Of a stretch of 64,000 nucleotides of DNA, positions 1 through 10,934 are shown piece by piece (within the stretch, counting starts at the first letter, position 1; each line of letters begins with the position of its first letter). The translations under genes were made by a program, and so were the position numbers. This DNA is from Adenanthera pavonina. Taxonomy: Eukaryota; Streptophyta; Magnoliopsida; Fabales; Fabaceae. The stretch covers positions 2,507,501 to 2,571,500 of the forward strand of contig JAIVEN010000020.1 in NCBI GenBank assembly GCA_026686845.1, given 5' to 3'. A model generated the notes under the pieces. The model made no database searches, had not been told where the DNA came from, and saw only the letters and a program-made list of their open reading frames with translations.

Positions 1-845
1 ATATATGAACAATAAGTGTGAGAGGTGAGATAAAAGAACTTTTTTATAAGAATAAATTTATATCGAGAATTTTTCTTGGATCTATACTTGTTTGATTGGG
101 TTTTGAATATTCTAATATAACATATACAAAAAAAAAATTTTAAGTGTATGCTTTTCAAAAGAAGAGTTCAACTCAAAACTTTTCCGCTTGAGTAGAAGTA
201 AGATAAAATCTATGCATTACAAATTTAATAAGAGACCAATTAAAAATAATTTAGAGGTAAAAATTAGAGAGCAAACAATTCCAGAATTATTAAAGTTCAT
301 ATATTTGGAGTCGATTTTATGGAATGATGGTAAAATTGATGGGGTGTTATGCATAAAATACAAGTTAGGTGATTAAAGTAGATAAAAGTATTATGAGTTA
401 TTTGTGACCACAGGGTACCTACTATGTTTAAAGAGAAATTTTATCAAATAGTTATAAGACTAACGATATTTTATGGTAGTGAATGTTGGACTTTGAAAAG
501 ATAACAAAAGCATAAAAAAAGAGTAATAGAAATGAGAATATTGAGATGGATGTGTGGTCATATAGAAGTGGATAAAATATGAAATAATTGTATATGAAGG
601 AAAGTTAGAACAGAACTTATCAAGAAAAAAATGATGAAAAATCTTTTAAGATGATTTGGACATATACAAAGAAGAGAGTAAGAAGAGCCAGTAAAGAGAG
701 CTGATCAAATAGTTTGGAACCCTATCAAAAAGTGTAGAAGAAGTTAAAAAATGACACTAAAAAAAATATAAAAAATAATATCTTGATAAATAATTTATTT
801 AAAGAGATATTATTTGATAGAATTTATTGTTCTCATATCATTCAT
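1..845 (+). mobile_element. LINE 3' end, decayed reverse transcriptase
   Basis: Broken reading frames match the end of a plant non-LTR reverse transcriptase. A short frame at 188-376 carries the 'MHYKFNKR' and 'KIREQTIPE' type segments that follow the RT palm in this LINE family. After stops come traces of the 'EMRILRWMCGH' segment near 530-560 and the 'FGHIQRR' type segment near 655-680. The second LINE at 30.9-35.0 kb shows the same order of motifs. There is no intact ORF, so this is a dead fragment cut by the window edge. Confidence 0.75.
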
Positions 846-889
846 AGAACTGATTTCACATTATAGGGAGAAGATTGATCTTGTGATTG

Positions 890-1110
890 GAGTGGAGTGG
901 GGGATGTCCGCTCGTCATAGCTAAATGGCAATCTAACATATTGCCGAACATTTTTCTTTTGGGAGAAAACATATTCAAGAACTTTATTGAGCTTCTGGAC
1001 CACATATTGGCCCACTAAAAAACACCACAGTCGACACAAGTATGGGTCAAGTAATAAAGCCCACTATCCTTGAAGCAAATCAGAATGTTCCAGCCTACAA
1101 GATTTACAAA
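890..1110. repeat. Dispersed repeat with TGGGCC/GCCCA motifs, copy 1
   Basis: This segment shares an order of words (CGGCAAT-type block, 'TTGAGCTTCTGG', 'GGCCCACT', 'AAAGCCCACT', 'AATGTTCCAGCC') with 9040-9275 and 10225-10430. It has no ORF or transposon ends. A related piece lies at 1364-1515. The motifs resemble site II promoter elements (TGGGCY), so the repeat may be derived from a promoter, but that is inference. Confidence 0.6.
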
Positions 1111-1363
1111 TCATATCAAGTGATCAACAAATGATCCTAAGATGTTTATTACTGAAATATGGTAGTTGTAACTTGTAAGTAACTTACAAGATATCGTATG
1201 GAATTTACAACTAATATTAGAGAATTTATAGTTGCAAGATGATCACTAGAAACCTCGTTGGAGAACTTGTTCTCGCCGGAAACCTTGCTAGAAGGAGGAG
1301 GGATGGAAGAAAGGAATGTCATGGGCGTTTTCGACATTTCACTGTTTTTTCACATAGGGACCT

Positions 1364-1515
1364 AGGGACTTCTATGCAGTTTTAAAAAGTCTAGGAATTT
1401 CTTATAAAAAAAAAAAAGTCTAGGAATTTGAATGTAGTTTTTATTGCTCCTTGGTCTTGTGCTATGATTGTCCCTCTAGTTTTAGATCATCAGATTTTCT
1501 ATTTTTTAGGATAGT
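1364..1515. repeat. Partial copy of the TGGGCC-type repeat (upstream half)
   Basis: The stretch with 'CCTTGGTC', 'TCCCTCTAGTTTTAGATC' and 'AGGATAGTGATGG' matches the sequence just upstream of the third copy (10168-10260). It looks like the other half of the same repeat unit, broken off here. Confidence 0.45.
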
Positions 1516-1519
1516 GATG

Positions 1520-2510
1520 GTCATAGATTTTCTTTAGAAGAATTATTTATATATTAGTATTTTTTAGTTAAATTACTTTTTTTCACAAGTCATAAGTATT
1601 ATAGTAGTTGAATGCTCTTCTTCTTAATAATAGTCATTTTGTTTCTGACAACTAGAATCACTTCTAAACTATAAATAAAAGTTAAGTTTAAGGGAGTAAA
1701 AATTAAGTGCTACAAAATTTTCTACTGTAATTTTGATTAATTACTTATAAAAAGCTCTTAACATACTTTATACTTTATTTTAATTTTTTTATATATACTA
1801 TTTGAGAGAGATTAATCATCTTATTCTACTTCTTTCTTTGTAAAATTACCCAAGAATGAAAGATCCTTAAGTGGGATTTTAGTTCTTCTTATAAGACAGA
1901 TTGAATCTTACAAGAGCTCATTTGCTTAAATCTTGTAGAGTTTAGTTGAAAATCTCAAGAATTATCTTAGGGAGTGGTTAGTGAAAACCAAAATAAATTT
2001 CTTGGTCTTCTTTTCTTCACTTTAAATTTAATTTGAGCTTTCTCTTCAAATATTGTGGTGCTATATTTTTTTTTTTGTATTCTACTATTTGATTAGTTTT
2101 TAAAATTTTTTAAACATTGAAAAACACTCCATTCTTTGGCCAAAAATATAAAAACATCATTTTGAACGAAATTCAAGATTTGATGAATTTAAGGTGAATT
2201 ACACATTCGAAGAAGACAATTCACGTGGGGATTGACTTGCCAATTATAATTTCAACCTGAGCTTTGGCACGTATATATTGGATAATCCTCCAAGGGAAAC
2301 AAGAGTGATTTTTTATGATGATCTTGCAGGTGTTTCAATACCACGGGCTGTAACTGTGCTTTAATTTTTTTTTTTTCTATTGGGTCTTTGACCCTGTCTT
2401 GTATAAAAAAAAACACAATTCTAACACAACTTCCTATAAATTTTAATTTTCTATAAATTTTATATTAATATATATTGATTGATATGATGATGAGCTTGTG
2501 TTTCTTACAG
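1520..2510. other. AT-rich intergenic sequence, nothing recognised
   Basis: No coding frame, transposon end or RNA gene was recognised. There are only scattered short A/T runs. Confidence 0.5.
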
Positions 2511-2514
2511 GTAA

Positions 2515-3790
2515 TTTTGAATATAAGATCTCGAAGTAAAATCCTTCCATCAAGTGATTACAATCCTTTCACAAGAACTTGTTCATCACTGAGCTACACC
2601 ACAAGCATACAAATCTGAGGTAAATAGTAAAATAATAAGTAAGATACAAGTCCTTCGAGAACTTGTATCAAAAGTGGTCAAGCATTGATCTTTATATTTT
2701 TATTAATTTGAGCAAAATAGCAATTTGATCACTATCTAAAAGAATTTTTAACTGCTAAAAGAAACTAATTAATCAAAATGTTGATTAAGGACTACTTGAT
2801 TGCAATTGAGGCCCAGGGTTATTTCTCTCTCTTGTACTTCTTAAACACTCATTTAACTCCTTTTATAATTATTTTTAATGATTGATCATACTAACTAAGA
2901 GTTCTACAATACCTACAAGCACTCTCTAGAGAGTCCTAATAGTAATATAGCACAATTAACTAATTAATCTCTTAATAATTAATTAAACTCATAATTTCAA
3001 TTCAAACCCTAAAGTGACTATATGAGATTAGAAAGTGTACATCTACCTTACCAACAAAACATTTCACTCAACCTAGCAAGTTTCAAATTCTCACACGATT
3101 TAACGCAAGTTCTACACTTATTCTAACTCTCACAAGCATTAATCAAATGAACCCAACAATCTCATTGGCAGGCAAATAAGAAGAAGCATTAAACAAAGAG
3201 TTAATCTAACAAAATCACTTCATTAATCACAAATATAAAATAGAACAAGTATCTAATCCATATAAGAGATTAAAATAACCCTAGAAATACTTGTTTAACT
3301 ACTCATATCTACAATAAAGTCACAAATAAACAAAATCAATGGACTCGCATTAGAATACAAGGAAAGAAATGGAAGGAGAAGAGATTAAACCAAGGAAGAA
3401 GCTCAATCTTTTGGGATCCCCACACCGAAATTTGAATCTCCACCTCCAAGAGCAAACCCTAGCATACCAAACCTCCCAAAATGCCTCTAGAGTATTCAGA
3501 ATGAGGTTGAAGACAAAGGAGTTCGAATTTATCCAAAAAACCTTGAGCTATGTTGTCTAATTGAAACTCTGCGTTTTGACTGTCAGAATATGGAGCCATG
3601 GCCAGCTTGATTAGCGCCACAACGTGACTTGCTTCTAATTAACAATTTTGCCTCCCATGTCGCGGTCCACTATATCTCGCCGCAACGCCATCTGTTTTTG
3701 TTGTGAGCTCCCATGTTTGCTCCTTTTCTCACAAAGTATAGTCCAGATGGATGCTTGCCTTCTTTCTTTGGTTCTTTAGCTTTAAAAAAG
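2515..3790. repeat. Probable LTR-retrotransposon non-coding segment
   Basis: A long stretch of non-coding but less AT-biased sequence ends in a GC-richer patch (3600-3700) with the words 'GCGCCACAACG', 'TGTCGCGGTCC' and 'CGCCGCAACGCC'. Similar 'GCGCC' patches close the comparable stretches at 49.3-50.6 kb and 53.6-54.4 kb. The look is that of the LTR or untranslated part of a large plant retroelement, but no pol domain is attached, so the assignment is tentative. Confidence 0.35.
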
Positions 3791-4924
3791 GCGTTAGTGC
3801 TTCAATTTTCCTCATAAAGGACCTACATAAAAATGGAAATTTATAAACTACTAACAAATCCAATTTAGAATAAAATAATACATAACATGATAAAAACGTA
3901 CTATCATAGACTATTACAGTTTAAAATGTACATTTTTCAAATTTAAATATCTAATATGTACAAATGTGTATCAATATATGTATAACTTAAGAAAAATATA
4001 CTGAACAGATGTAATTTGGAATTGTGAACATGATTGCAATCCTTTCACAAGCACTTGGGACCCAAAAAAACCAGTATTAGACCCAATTGCAAAGTCATCA
4101 CACTAATTTATTTTTATTCAAATAATTTTAATATAACTGCACCAACTGTTATAGCGCGTAACGCCCTAATTTTATTTTATTTTTTGGACCAACTACGCCC
4201 AAATTTTGTCCAAAAATTGTACGAATGATAGCCATCTTGGAGATTAAAAAAACACAGTTGTTAATTTTTGTAAAATTATATAATGATGTGGTGAAAATGT
4301 GCTTGTATATAACAAATACAATTGAAATCAAATAAATAATTAAATAATTTGTTACCGCTTTAATTTTTTTAAATACTTAATTATATTTCTCAATATTAGA
4401 AATTTCTTCTATCTTCTATGAATATATATATATATATATATTAAAATCTATTATGAATTAAACTATTTACAAATCAAAAAAAGTGCAACTCATTTCTTAA
4501 ATTTCATATAAATACAAGGAAAAGAACATGTTTAATTTCTTTAATTTTAGCTATTTTAACTAAAAAAATTTTAATAATATGGCCCTTTAAGAATTCAAAA
4601 CTCCAGGAATATGTAAAATATATGGAATCTCTTAGTTTCGTTAACTTTATTTTAACTATTCATTCCATTGTGTCTATTTTCCTTTTATGGTTTCTTGTAT
4701 GTAAATTATGTGGTATTGTTACTATTTTTCCTGTCCAGTGGAAACCAAGTTATATAATTTCATTCTTCTAGTCTGCCATCCATGCTCTTCTATCCTTTAC
4801 TACACCATAGTTTTTTTTTTTTAATTTACTTATGTTTACGTTTCCTTTTTGTGCCAATTCTGATCCATCGTCCAAGAGAAGGTTAGAAGGCTGTATTATT
4901 TTGTTTGATATATCTTTCAGACGA

Positions 4925-5160
4925 GTATGGACCTTGTGCCAAATTTGAGAGTCGGTAGAGGTTGAAGGAGGGTGCGAGAACATGAGGGTTGGTAGTAAGG
5001 AGAGGATGAGGGCGATCGGTTTGGGTCTGTTCTGGATTCGGGTTTGGATAATAGGTCTTGCAGTTGAGGATAGCGAAAGTGAGGGCTATGAGCCAGGTGG
5101 TGACCCATTTTGGTGAAGTGACAACGAGTATGTCAGAGTCATGGGCTTGAAAATGTTTCT
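4925..5160 (-). pseudogene. Cytosolic sulfotransferase relic
   Basis: On the minus strand a frame reads 'FQAHDSDILVVTSPK', then 'TTWLIALTFAILN', then 'PLLTTNPHVLAPSFNLY'. This is the order seen at the N-terminal third of plant cytosolic sulfotransferases, which move sulfate from PAPS to hydroxyl groups of small molecules. The PAPS-binding P-loop, normally PKSGTTW, reads PKWVTTW here, so the phosphosulfate-binding residues are lost. The frame runs out downstream with no acceptor or dimerisation motif, and the rest of the gene (usually about 300-350 residues) is absent. I call it a truncated pseudogene. The family identification comes from recalled motifs. Confidence 0.6.
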
Positions 5161-5904
5161 GGCAATGAAGTAGAAATTTTTATACATTCCGTGTAACCTT
5201 TTAGAACTAATATATTAAGTATATGATTCCACTTCTTATGTTTTATAAAAATTTTTGGATCATTATACATAATTTTCTATTTAATAAAATTTTTAGATTG
5301 TAAAACTATTTTTAATATTTATGATAATATTAAAAATAAAAAATTTAAACAAAAGGTTGGGCCACACTATAGTTTAAGACTGCATCCGCCCCTAGTTAGA
5401 AACTAACCTGGTTTAGTGGGTAAGGTGGCAATGAGGTCTTGGCATCCTTGGGATAGATCTTCTTCTTGGAGATATTAATTTGGGAACAGCATCAAGATCA
5501 GAGGGAAAAACTAAAGATAAAAATAAAATAGTAAGAAAAATATTCAACACCCTATATTTTAGATCAAAAATTTTTCATATAAAATTTTCTATAATATGGA
5601 CTGGATGAGTATTATTTTAATTTTTCTTTCTTTTTTATTTTTTATAAATATTGATTAACTTAATAGAAATATTTTTATTGATGTTAAAAAATTTTATAAT
5701 TATCATGAAAACTTTTTATGATTCTAATCTTTGAATTTTATTTAAAATTTTAAATTGATTTTCAATTTAATAATATTATGTAAAAAAATAATGTACAATT
5801 ATTTAACTATTTATAATTTGAAAAAGTGTTATTTTGATCCCAACATTATTTCTGGAGGGATTATATTTTGGATGAAACTCACTAGTTTTTATTAATAAAT
5901 GAAG

Positions 5905-6290
5905 TTAATTTTTTAGGCGTCGGGATCTCTCCTGCTGTGGAGACCCCCTACCATGATATTACCAGGCAATTTCTCTTTTTTAATCAAAAATTATAGATAA
6001 AAAATAATTTTTTTAATTATCATGCAGTTTTGTATTTTGTGCAGTTTTAAATTTTTTAATATTTTTTCTTAATTACTAAAAACTATATAAAACTACAAAT
6101 TATAGATATCTTATTTTTTTGTATAGTATTATTTTAATAAATAAAAAATTTAAAACTACATAAAATATATATGTATTTGATTCATAAAAATGTAATCTTT
6201 ATTTATAATTTTTAATTAAAAAAATGCTGCCATCACAGCAGCATCGTGGTTGGAAGGGCTTCACAGGAAGGATCCATTGTCCAATTTTTA
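5905..6290. repeat. Possible palindromic MITE-like segment
   Basis: GC-richer edges ('TCTCCTGCTGTGG' near 5926 and 'CCATCACAGCAGCA' near 6230, roughly inverted) flank an A/T-rich core. The core itself contains partly inverted runs around 'TTTTTAATTAAAA' type sequence. No clear target duplication was seen. Confidence 0.3.
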
Positions 6291-6550
6291 TGTTCTCTTT
6301 TTTAATTTTTAAAATTTTGATTAATTTCATCTTTCACTGAGCTAAACCTAGCTTGGCACTAGCCTGAGTAACCTGATAAATCAGCGGGTCATTCTAAATC
6401 AGAAAGGACCAAATGGTTAATTTTTCAGTCGTGGGGTGTTTCCAAGTCAAGGTGACTCTCAGCCCCACCAACTTACGAACGCCCCTTCCTAGAGGAGATC
6501 TTGTGTTGTGTATTTCAATGTCACATCAATAATCTCAGCCATATGTTTTA

Positions 6551-6812
6551 CTTTTTCTTATTCTTAATATAAGACCTTTTTAACTTAATCATACAGATTA
6601 AGAATTAGAATTAAAACTAATTAACTATCTCAATTTTTTTAAAAATCTCAACATTTTTCCAAAACTACTCTTATTTAATCCATTTCTTTTTTTTTAATAC
6701 ATTAAATAGGGATATTTTTTTAAAAATATATAATAAATATTACTTCATATATTATAAAGGGTCTTATATTTAAGACTATAATAAAAAATCTTATATATAA
6801 GAGTAGATGGAG
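6551..6812 (-). mobile_element. Stowaway-like MITE, reverse orientation
   Basis: A 262-bp element flanked by TA on both sides. Its sequence is the reverse complement of the MITE at 6872-7135, including the shared internal block around 'CTCAACATTTTTCCAAAACT'. It has no coding capacity. The TA duplication and CTCCCTCYGG-type ends are standard for Stowaway elements mobilised by Tc1/mariner transposase. Confidence 0.75.
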
Positions 6813-6871
6813 TAATGATTAGTTGTTTAATTAATAAAAGAAGTCGGCAGCGGATAAAGTTTGCAATAGTA

Positions 6872-7135
6872 CTCCCTCCGGTCCTATATATAGGACCTTT
6901 TACCTTGGTCCTAAATATAAGATCCTTTACAATATATGAGGTGATATTTATTATGCATTTTCAAAAAAATCCCCTATTTAATGTATTCAAAGAGAAAAAG
7001 AGAGAGATTAAATAAGGGTAGTTTTGGAAAAATGTTGAAATTTTCAGAAAAATCGAGGTAGTTAATTAGTTTTAACTCCCTTTCTTAATTCGCGTGATTC
7101 AGTTAAAATGGTCTTATATATAGGACCAGAGGGAA
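6872..7135 (+). mobile_element. Stowaway-like MITE, forward orientation
   Basis: A 264-bp element with inverted ends CTCCCTCCGGTCCTATATA and its near-complement ending CCAGAGGGAA. It is flanked by TA at 6870-6871 and 7136-7137. It sits 59 bp from a reverse copy, so the two could fold into a long hairpin if transcribed. A third copy of the same 264-bp length lies at 16665. Confidence 0.85.
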
Positions 7136-7953
7136 TACCATTTTAGAATACATTAAATTGCGTCTTCAAGTTTGATTCTTCTAAAATCCTCTTAGAAATA
7201 CTTGGGAGTTAAATATGAGTCATTATTGCAAATGACATCATTTAATTTTACTTCAACTCAAGTATATTTAAGAAAACCAAGCGCAGGCCTTATATTTTTT
7301 CTCTTTTGGACCGACATGCTAAACGTAACTTCCTGACATTTTTAGAGCTAATATTTAATCTAAAATATAGAATATTTTATAAAATTATCTAGTATATTAA
7401 TTACTTTTTCATTTACGTCTATAGTTTATAATTAATAAGAGAGAAATAAATATTATAAAAAATATAATAGATAATGTAATTAATGAGCATAAATAGTAAA
7501 AAATATTAAATTTTTTTAACAAATTTATTAATCCAATTTCTTTTCTTAAGATACGTGAGTTATAAAGCATGAATACTTCAAAACAATATACACACTCATA
7601 TCCGATACATAATACAATATAATATATATATCATATTTGTGCATACGTATCTATTCGTACCACTTTGTACTCATTTATATCACTTCAAATTTTTACAATA
7701 AAATAGGATCATTTGAAATTGTAATAAATATTTTATGGTTTATTTTAACATTTCTATTATAATTTTTAGAATATTTAATACTCATTTTTCTGTTAATAAA
7801 TAGATTTATTAATTATATATATAAGTAATTATATAAATAATATTCTATATATATATATATTCTATATATATAGATGCAACAGCACCACTATTCTTAAATT
7901 TAAAAAATTGTCTTATATTTTGTATCGTATTATATCACATTCAATATACATGC

Positions 7954-8851
7954 TAGGGGTGTGCATGAGAAGATACAGGGCCAGGTTTGCCCTTGCCTGA
8001 GGACTAGCCCGGGAATTATTCGAGTTGGGCCGAGTTTATTTAGGTTGCATCTCTAAGCTTGACCGGGTTCAGGGCAAAAACCTATAGAGAAGCAACTGCC
8101 ACAAGACAAGATGAAGATCATACAAAAGAAAATGCAGAGCTAATATAAATCTAGAAGAGAAAGAGAAATAATTAAAAAAAAAGGCTTTGGCAACATTTCT
8201 TCTACTTCATCCTCTTTTTGACTTTCTCTATTCCTTCCTTACTTATATCAATGAAGCGGAGAAGCATGCCTGTCAAGTGAATAAAATGGGTGATCAGTCG
8301 AGAAGAAGAGTGAGATGAAGAGGAAGGCTGTGACAGAGATATGTAAAGTGATGATAAGGGGACGATAAAGGAGATTTTGAAGCAAGATTTGAGGGGAAGA
8401 AGGCGAAAGGAGGAAGAAGATAGGGCACAATGGATGATGACGGAGATATCAACAAAGATTCAGAGGACTGTAATGATCTCACAATTTGTAAGATTGGAGT
8501 TGCAAGAAGATGGAGGAGGAAGAAGAGAAGGCAAGATTTGACAACGATTTGAGGTTGATGTTGATGATTGAGGAGAACAAGGAGAAAGGAAAGGAAATAG
8601 AGAAAGAAGGGAGATGATTGAAAGGGAGAGGGAGGCCAGCAATATTTTTGGGGAGGGGAGGGGGTTAAGTTAAAAGGTAAATAAACATTAAAGTTAAAAT
8701 AAAAAAAAGAAAAAAACATGAGACCAAGCCGATCCAGGTTGTTCAAGACCGGTAGTTTGACCCATAACCCGAATCGACCCAGAAATATTGAGCTCAATGA
8801 CTATTGGATTGGACTAGGTTGATCGGGCCAATGGGCATATGCTCACTTCTA
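7954..8851. mobile_element. Complete non-autonomous hAT-type element
   Basis: The 898-bp element starts TAGGGGTGTGCAT and ends ATATGCTCACTTCTA, an imperfect inverted pair. Both flanks carry ATACATGC (7946-7953 and 8852-8859), a perfect 8-bp target duplication as expected for hAT transposition. The subterminal parts are GC-richer ('GGGCCGAG', 'GACCGGG'). The core, about 8250-8640, is strongly purine-rich (GA) on the plus strand. No transposase is encoded. The long minus-strand frame inside is only the pyrimidine-rich complement of the GA tract. Confidence 0.85.
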
Positions 8852-9039
8852 ATACATGCCTGTATCGGTGCTACATAATGCATGAGTTAGTTAAAAAAAT
8901 CTTATATTTATGACAAGAAAGAAGATTACTCCATATAAACAAATTGTAGAAGAACCTATTTGGATTCAATATTTGCCTCTCGGATTTCGGTTTTTTGATA
9001 ATGGATCCTTTTCATTTTTTATTGTTAGATGTTTTTTTT

Positions 9040-9275
9040 TTATTTCTGGGGACGGTGATCATCATACCTAAACGGCAAGCCATAACATTTTTATTTTTAC
9101 AAGGCAAACCATAACTTTTTTATACAAGGCGATCTAAACGGCAATCTATAACACATTGAAGAGCTTTTTTTTGGGTAAATATATTGAGCTTCTGGAGTAC
9201 ATATGGGCCCACTTAAAAAACCATTGTTAAAGCCCACTTCCATGAAGCGAATTAATGTTCTAGCCTACAAGAGAA
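9040..9275. repeat. Dispersed repeat with TGGGCC/GCCCA motifs, copy 2
   Basis: Same word order as 890-1110 and 10225-10430, with a small internal duplication of the 'AAGGCAA.CCATAAC' segment. Its end at 'GCCTACAAGAGAAGAAGG' abuts the Tourist-like element at 9286. Confidence 0.6.
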
Positions 9276-9285
9276 GAAGGGGTTA

Positions 9286-10129
9286 GTAATATGATGATTG
9301 GGAGTTTATGATAAAATGAAATAGAATGATCATTAATGAAATATAATAGAATGTAGTGAAATATTCTATTATTTGGAAGTTTTATGAGGAGAAGGAGTAG
9401 TCTCATTTAACTATTGTTTGAAAGTTATCGTAAAAGGGATGGAATAAAATCGATTATAACTTTTTTTCAATATTACTTTTATTAGTAAATTTAAATAAAA
9501 AGAAAGTTTTTCCTTTTTTCATAAAAAAATTCATATTGCTTTTATTTTTTAATAAAAACATCTTCTTATAATAATAATAATAATAATAATAATATGTTGT
9601 AAAACAACTTAGTTCTTCCAATAATAATATTAAGAATGAAGTAAAAATTTTATGAAAAAATAAAAATAACTAAATCAATTATGATAAAGCACAAACAACA
9701 AGAAAGTTATGATAAATCATAAAACTTGTGGAAAAAAGCATACCTTAAAATAATAATTCAATTATACGTATGAGATATGATATGATCAAAGTGATCTGAT
9801 TGATGTGATGATGAAATAATAAGAAAGGTACAATACGGTAGGATAGATTTGATGATATGGAAAAAGTAAAAAAATTTATGAGAATGATTTTTTTTTATTA
9901 GGATTAATAGATATTTTTGTAATTTAAATAATTACTTTTGGCCATTTCATTCTTGATCTCCCAATTTAGGGGACAAGAAAAATTAGATTTAGGATAGTTA
10001 AGGATGAGTTATGAAACCATACATAACCATTATAGTCTTTTCTAAAAAAATCTCTCAAATAATAACTCAACCCATATAGTTATTCCATTCCATTTCACTC
10101 CCTTCTAAAAACAATTCTCAAACACAGCA
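9286..10129. mobile_element. Tourist-like (PIF/Harbinger) non-autonomous element, degraded
   Basis: The left end reads 'TGATGATTGGGAGTTTATG'. The reverse complement of the right end reads 'TGCTGTGTTTGAGAATTG', and both run into GGAATGG-type subterminal repeats. TTA flanks both sides (9283-9285 and 10130-10132). The related but better preserved element at 33737-34830 has the same kind of ends. There is no transposase frame. Confidence 0.5.
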
Positions 10130-10159
10130 TTAGAGATTTCTCAGTGGTCTTAAAAATTT

Positions 10160-10440
10160 CAGGGACTAGGGTGTAGTTATTATTTTTCCTTGGTCCCGGA
10201 CTGTGATGTTCCCTTCAGTTTTAATCGTTAGAATTTTATATTATTTTGGGACAGTGATCGTATTGGCTAAACGGCAATGTAACGTATTGGAGAAATTATT
10301 GGGCTTTTGGGCTGCTGATGGGCCCATTATTAAACCACAGTAGATACAGCATGGGCCTAGTATTAAATTAAAGCCCACTTTCGTTGAAGCAAATGAGAAT
10401 GTTCCAGCCGACGAGAGAAGGGGAAGGGAAGGGTTAGACA
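10160..10440. repeat. Dispersed repeat with TGGGCC/GCCCA motifs, copy 3
   Basis: This is the most complete copy. It has the upstream half (compare 1434-1515) joined to the downstream half (compare 890-1110 and 9040-9275). It carries 'GGGCCCATT', 'TGGGCCTAG' and 'AAAGCCCACTTTC' within 80 bp. Confidence 0.6.
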
Positions 10441-10902
10441 ACTTTTTATTCGATTAAAAAATTTCCATGAATAACCTCTGAAATGATTCAAAATTTGTAA
10501 ATAAAAAAAATATATATTGTCACTTTCACTCATTCACAGGTAACGTTATGAGTCATGACATAAAGTCGCACGGTCGGCATCAACATGCTTCAGATGTCGT
10601 TATTAATATTATCAATCAAATATTGTAATTAATTACACTAACGAGTCTTAATGTGCACCATGATTGACCAAATCAGTTGTGGGCATAATTTTTTTTACAC
10701 AATTATGTGATATCCAATACTGTTAAACCATATTTTTAAATATTATTAAACTCAATTAGAGATTTTTTTTTCATTCACAAAAATTGAACAATCAATCTTG
10801 TTGAAGGAAATCATATACTTTTTAATCGACCTAATTATCATTAATAGTCATGTGTATAATTAGTTTTATGTTTTTTAAAATAAATAAATATTTTTTTTAG
10901 TG

Positions 10903-10934
<32 letters not shown>

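Noticed and set aside
8294..8797. 167-codon minus-strand frame
   Set aside because: It lies inside the hAT-type element and is the pyrimidine complement of a GA-rich tract, so the protein is low-complexity Ser/Leu/Pro/Phe without domain signal.
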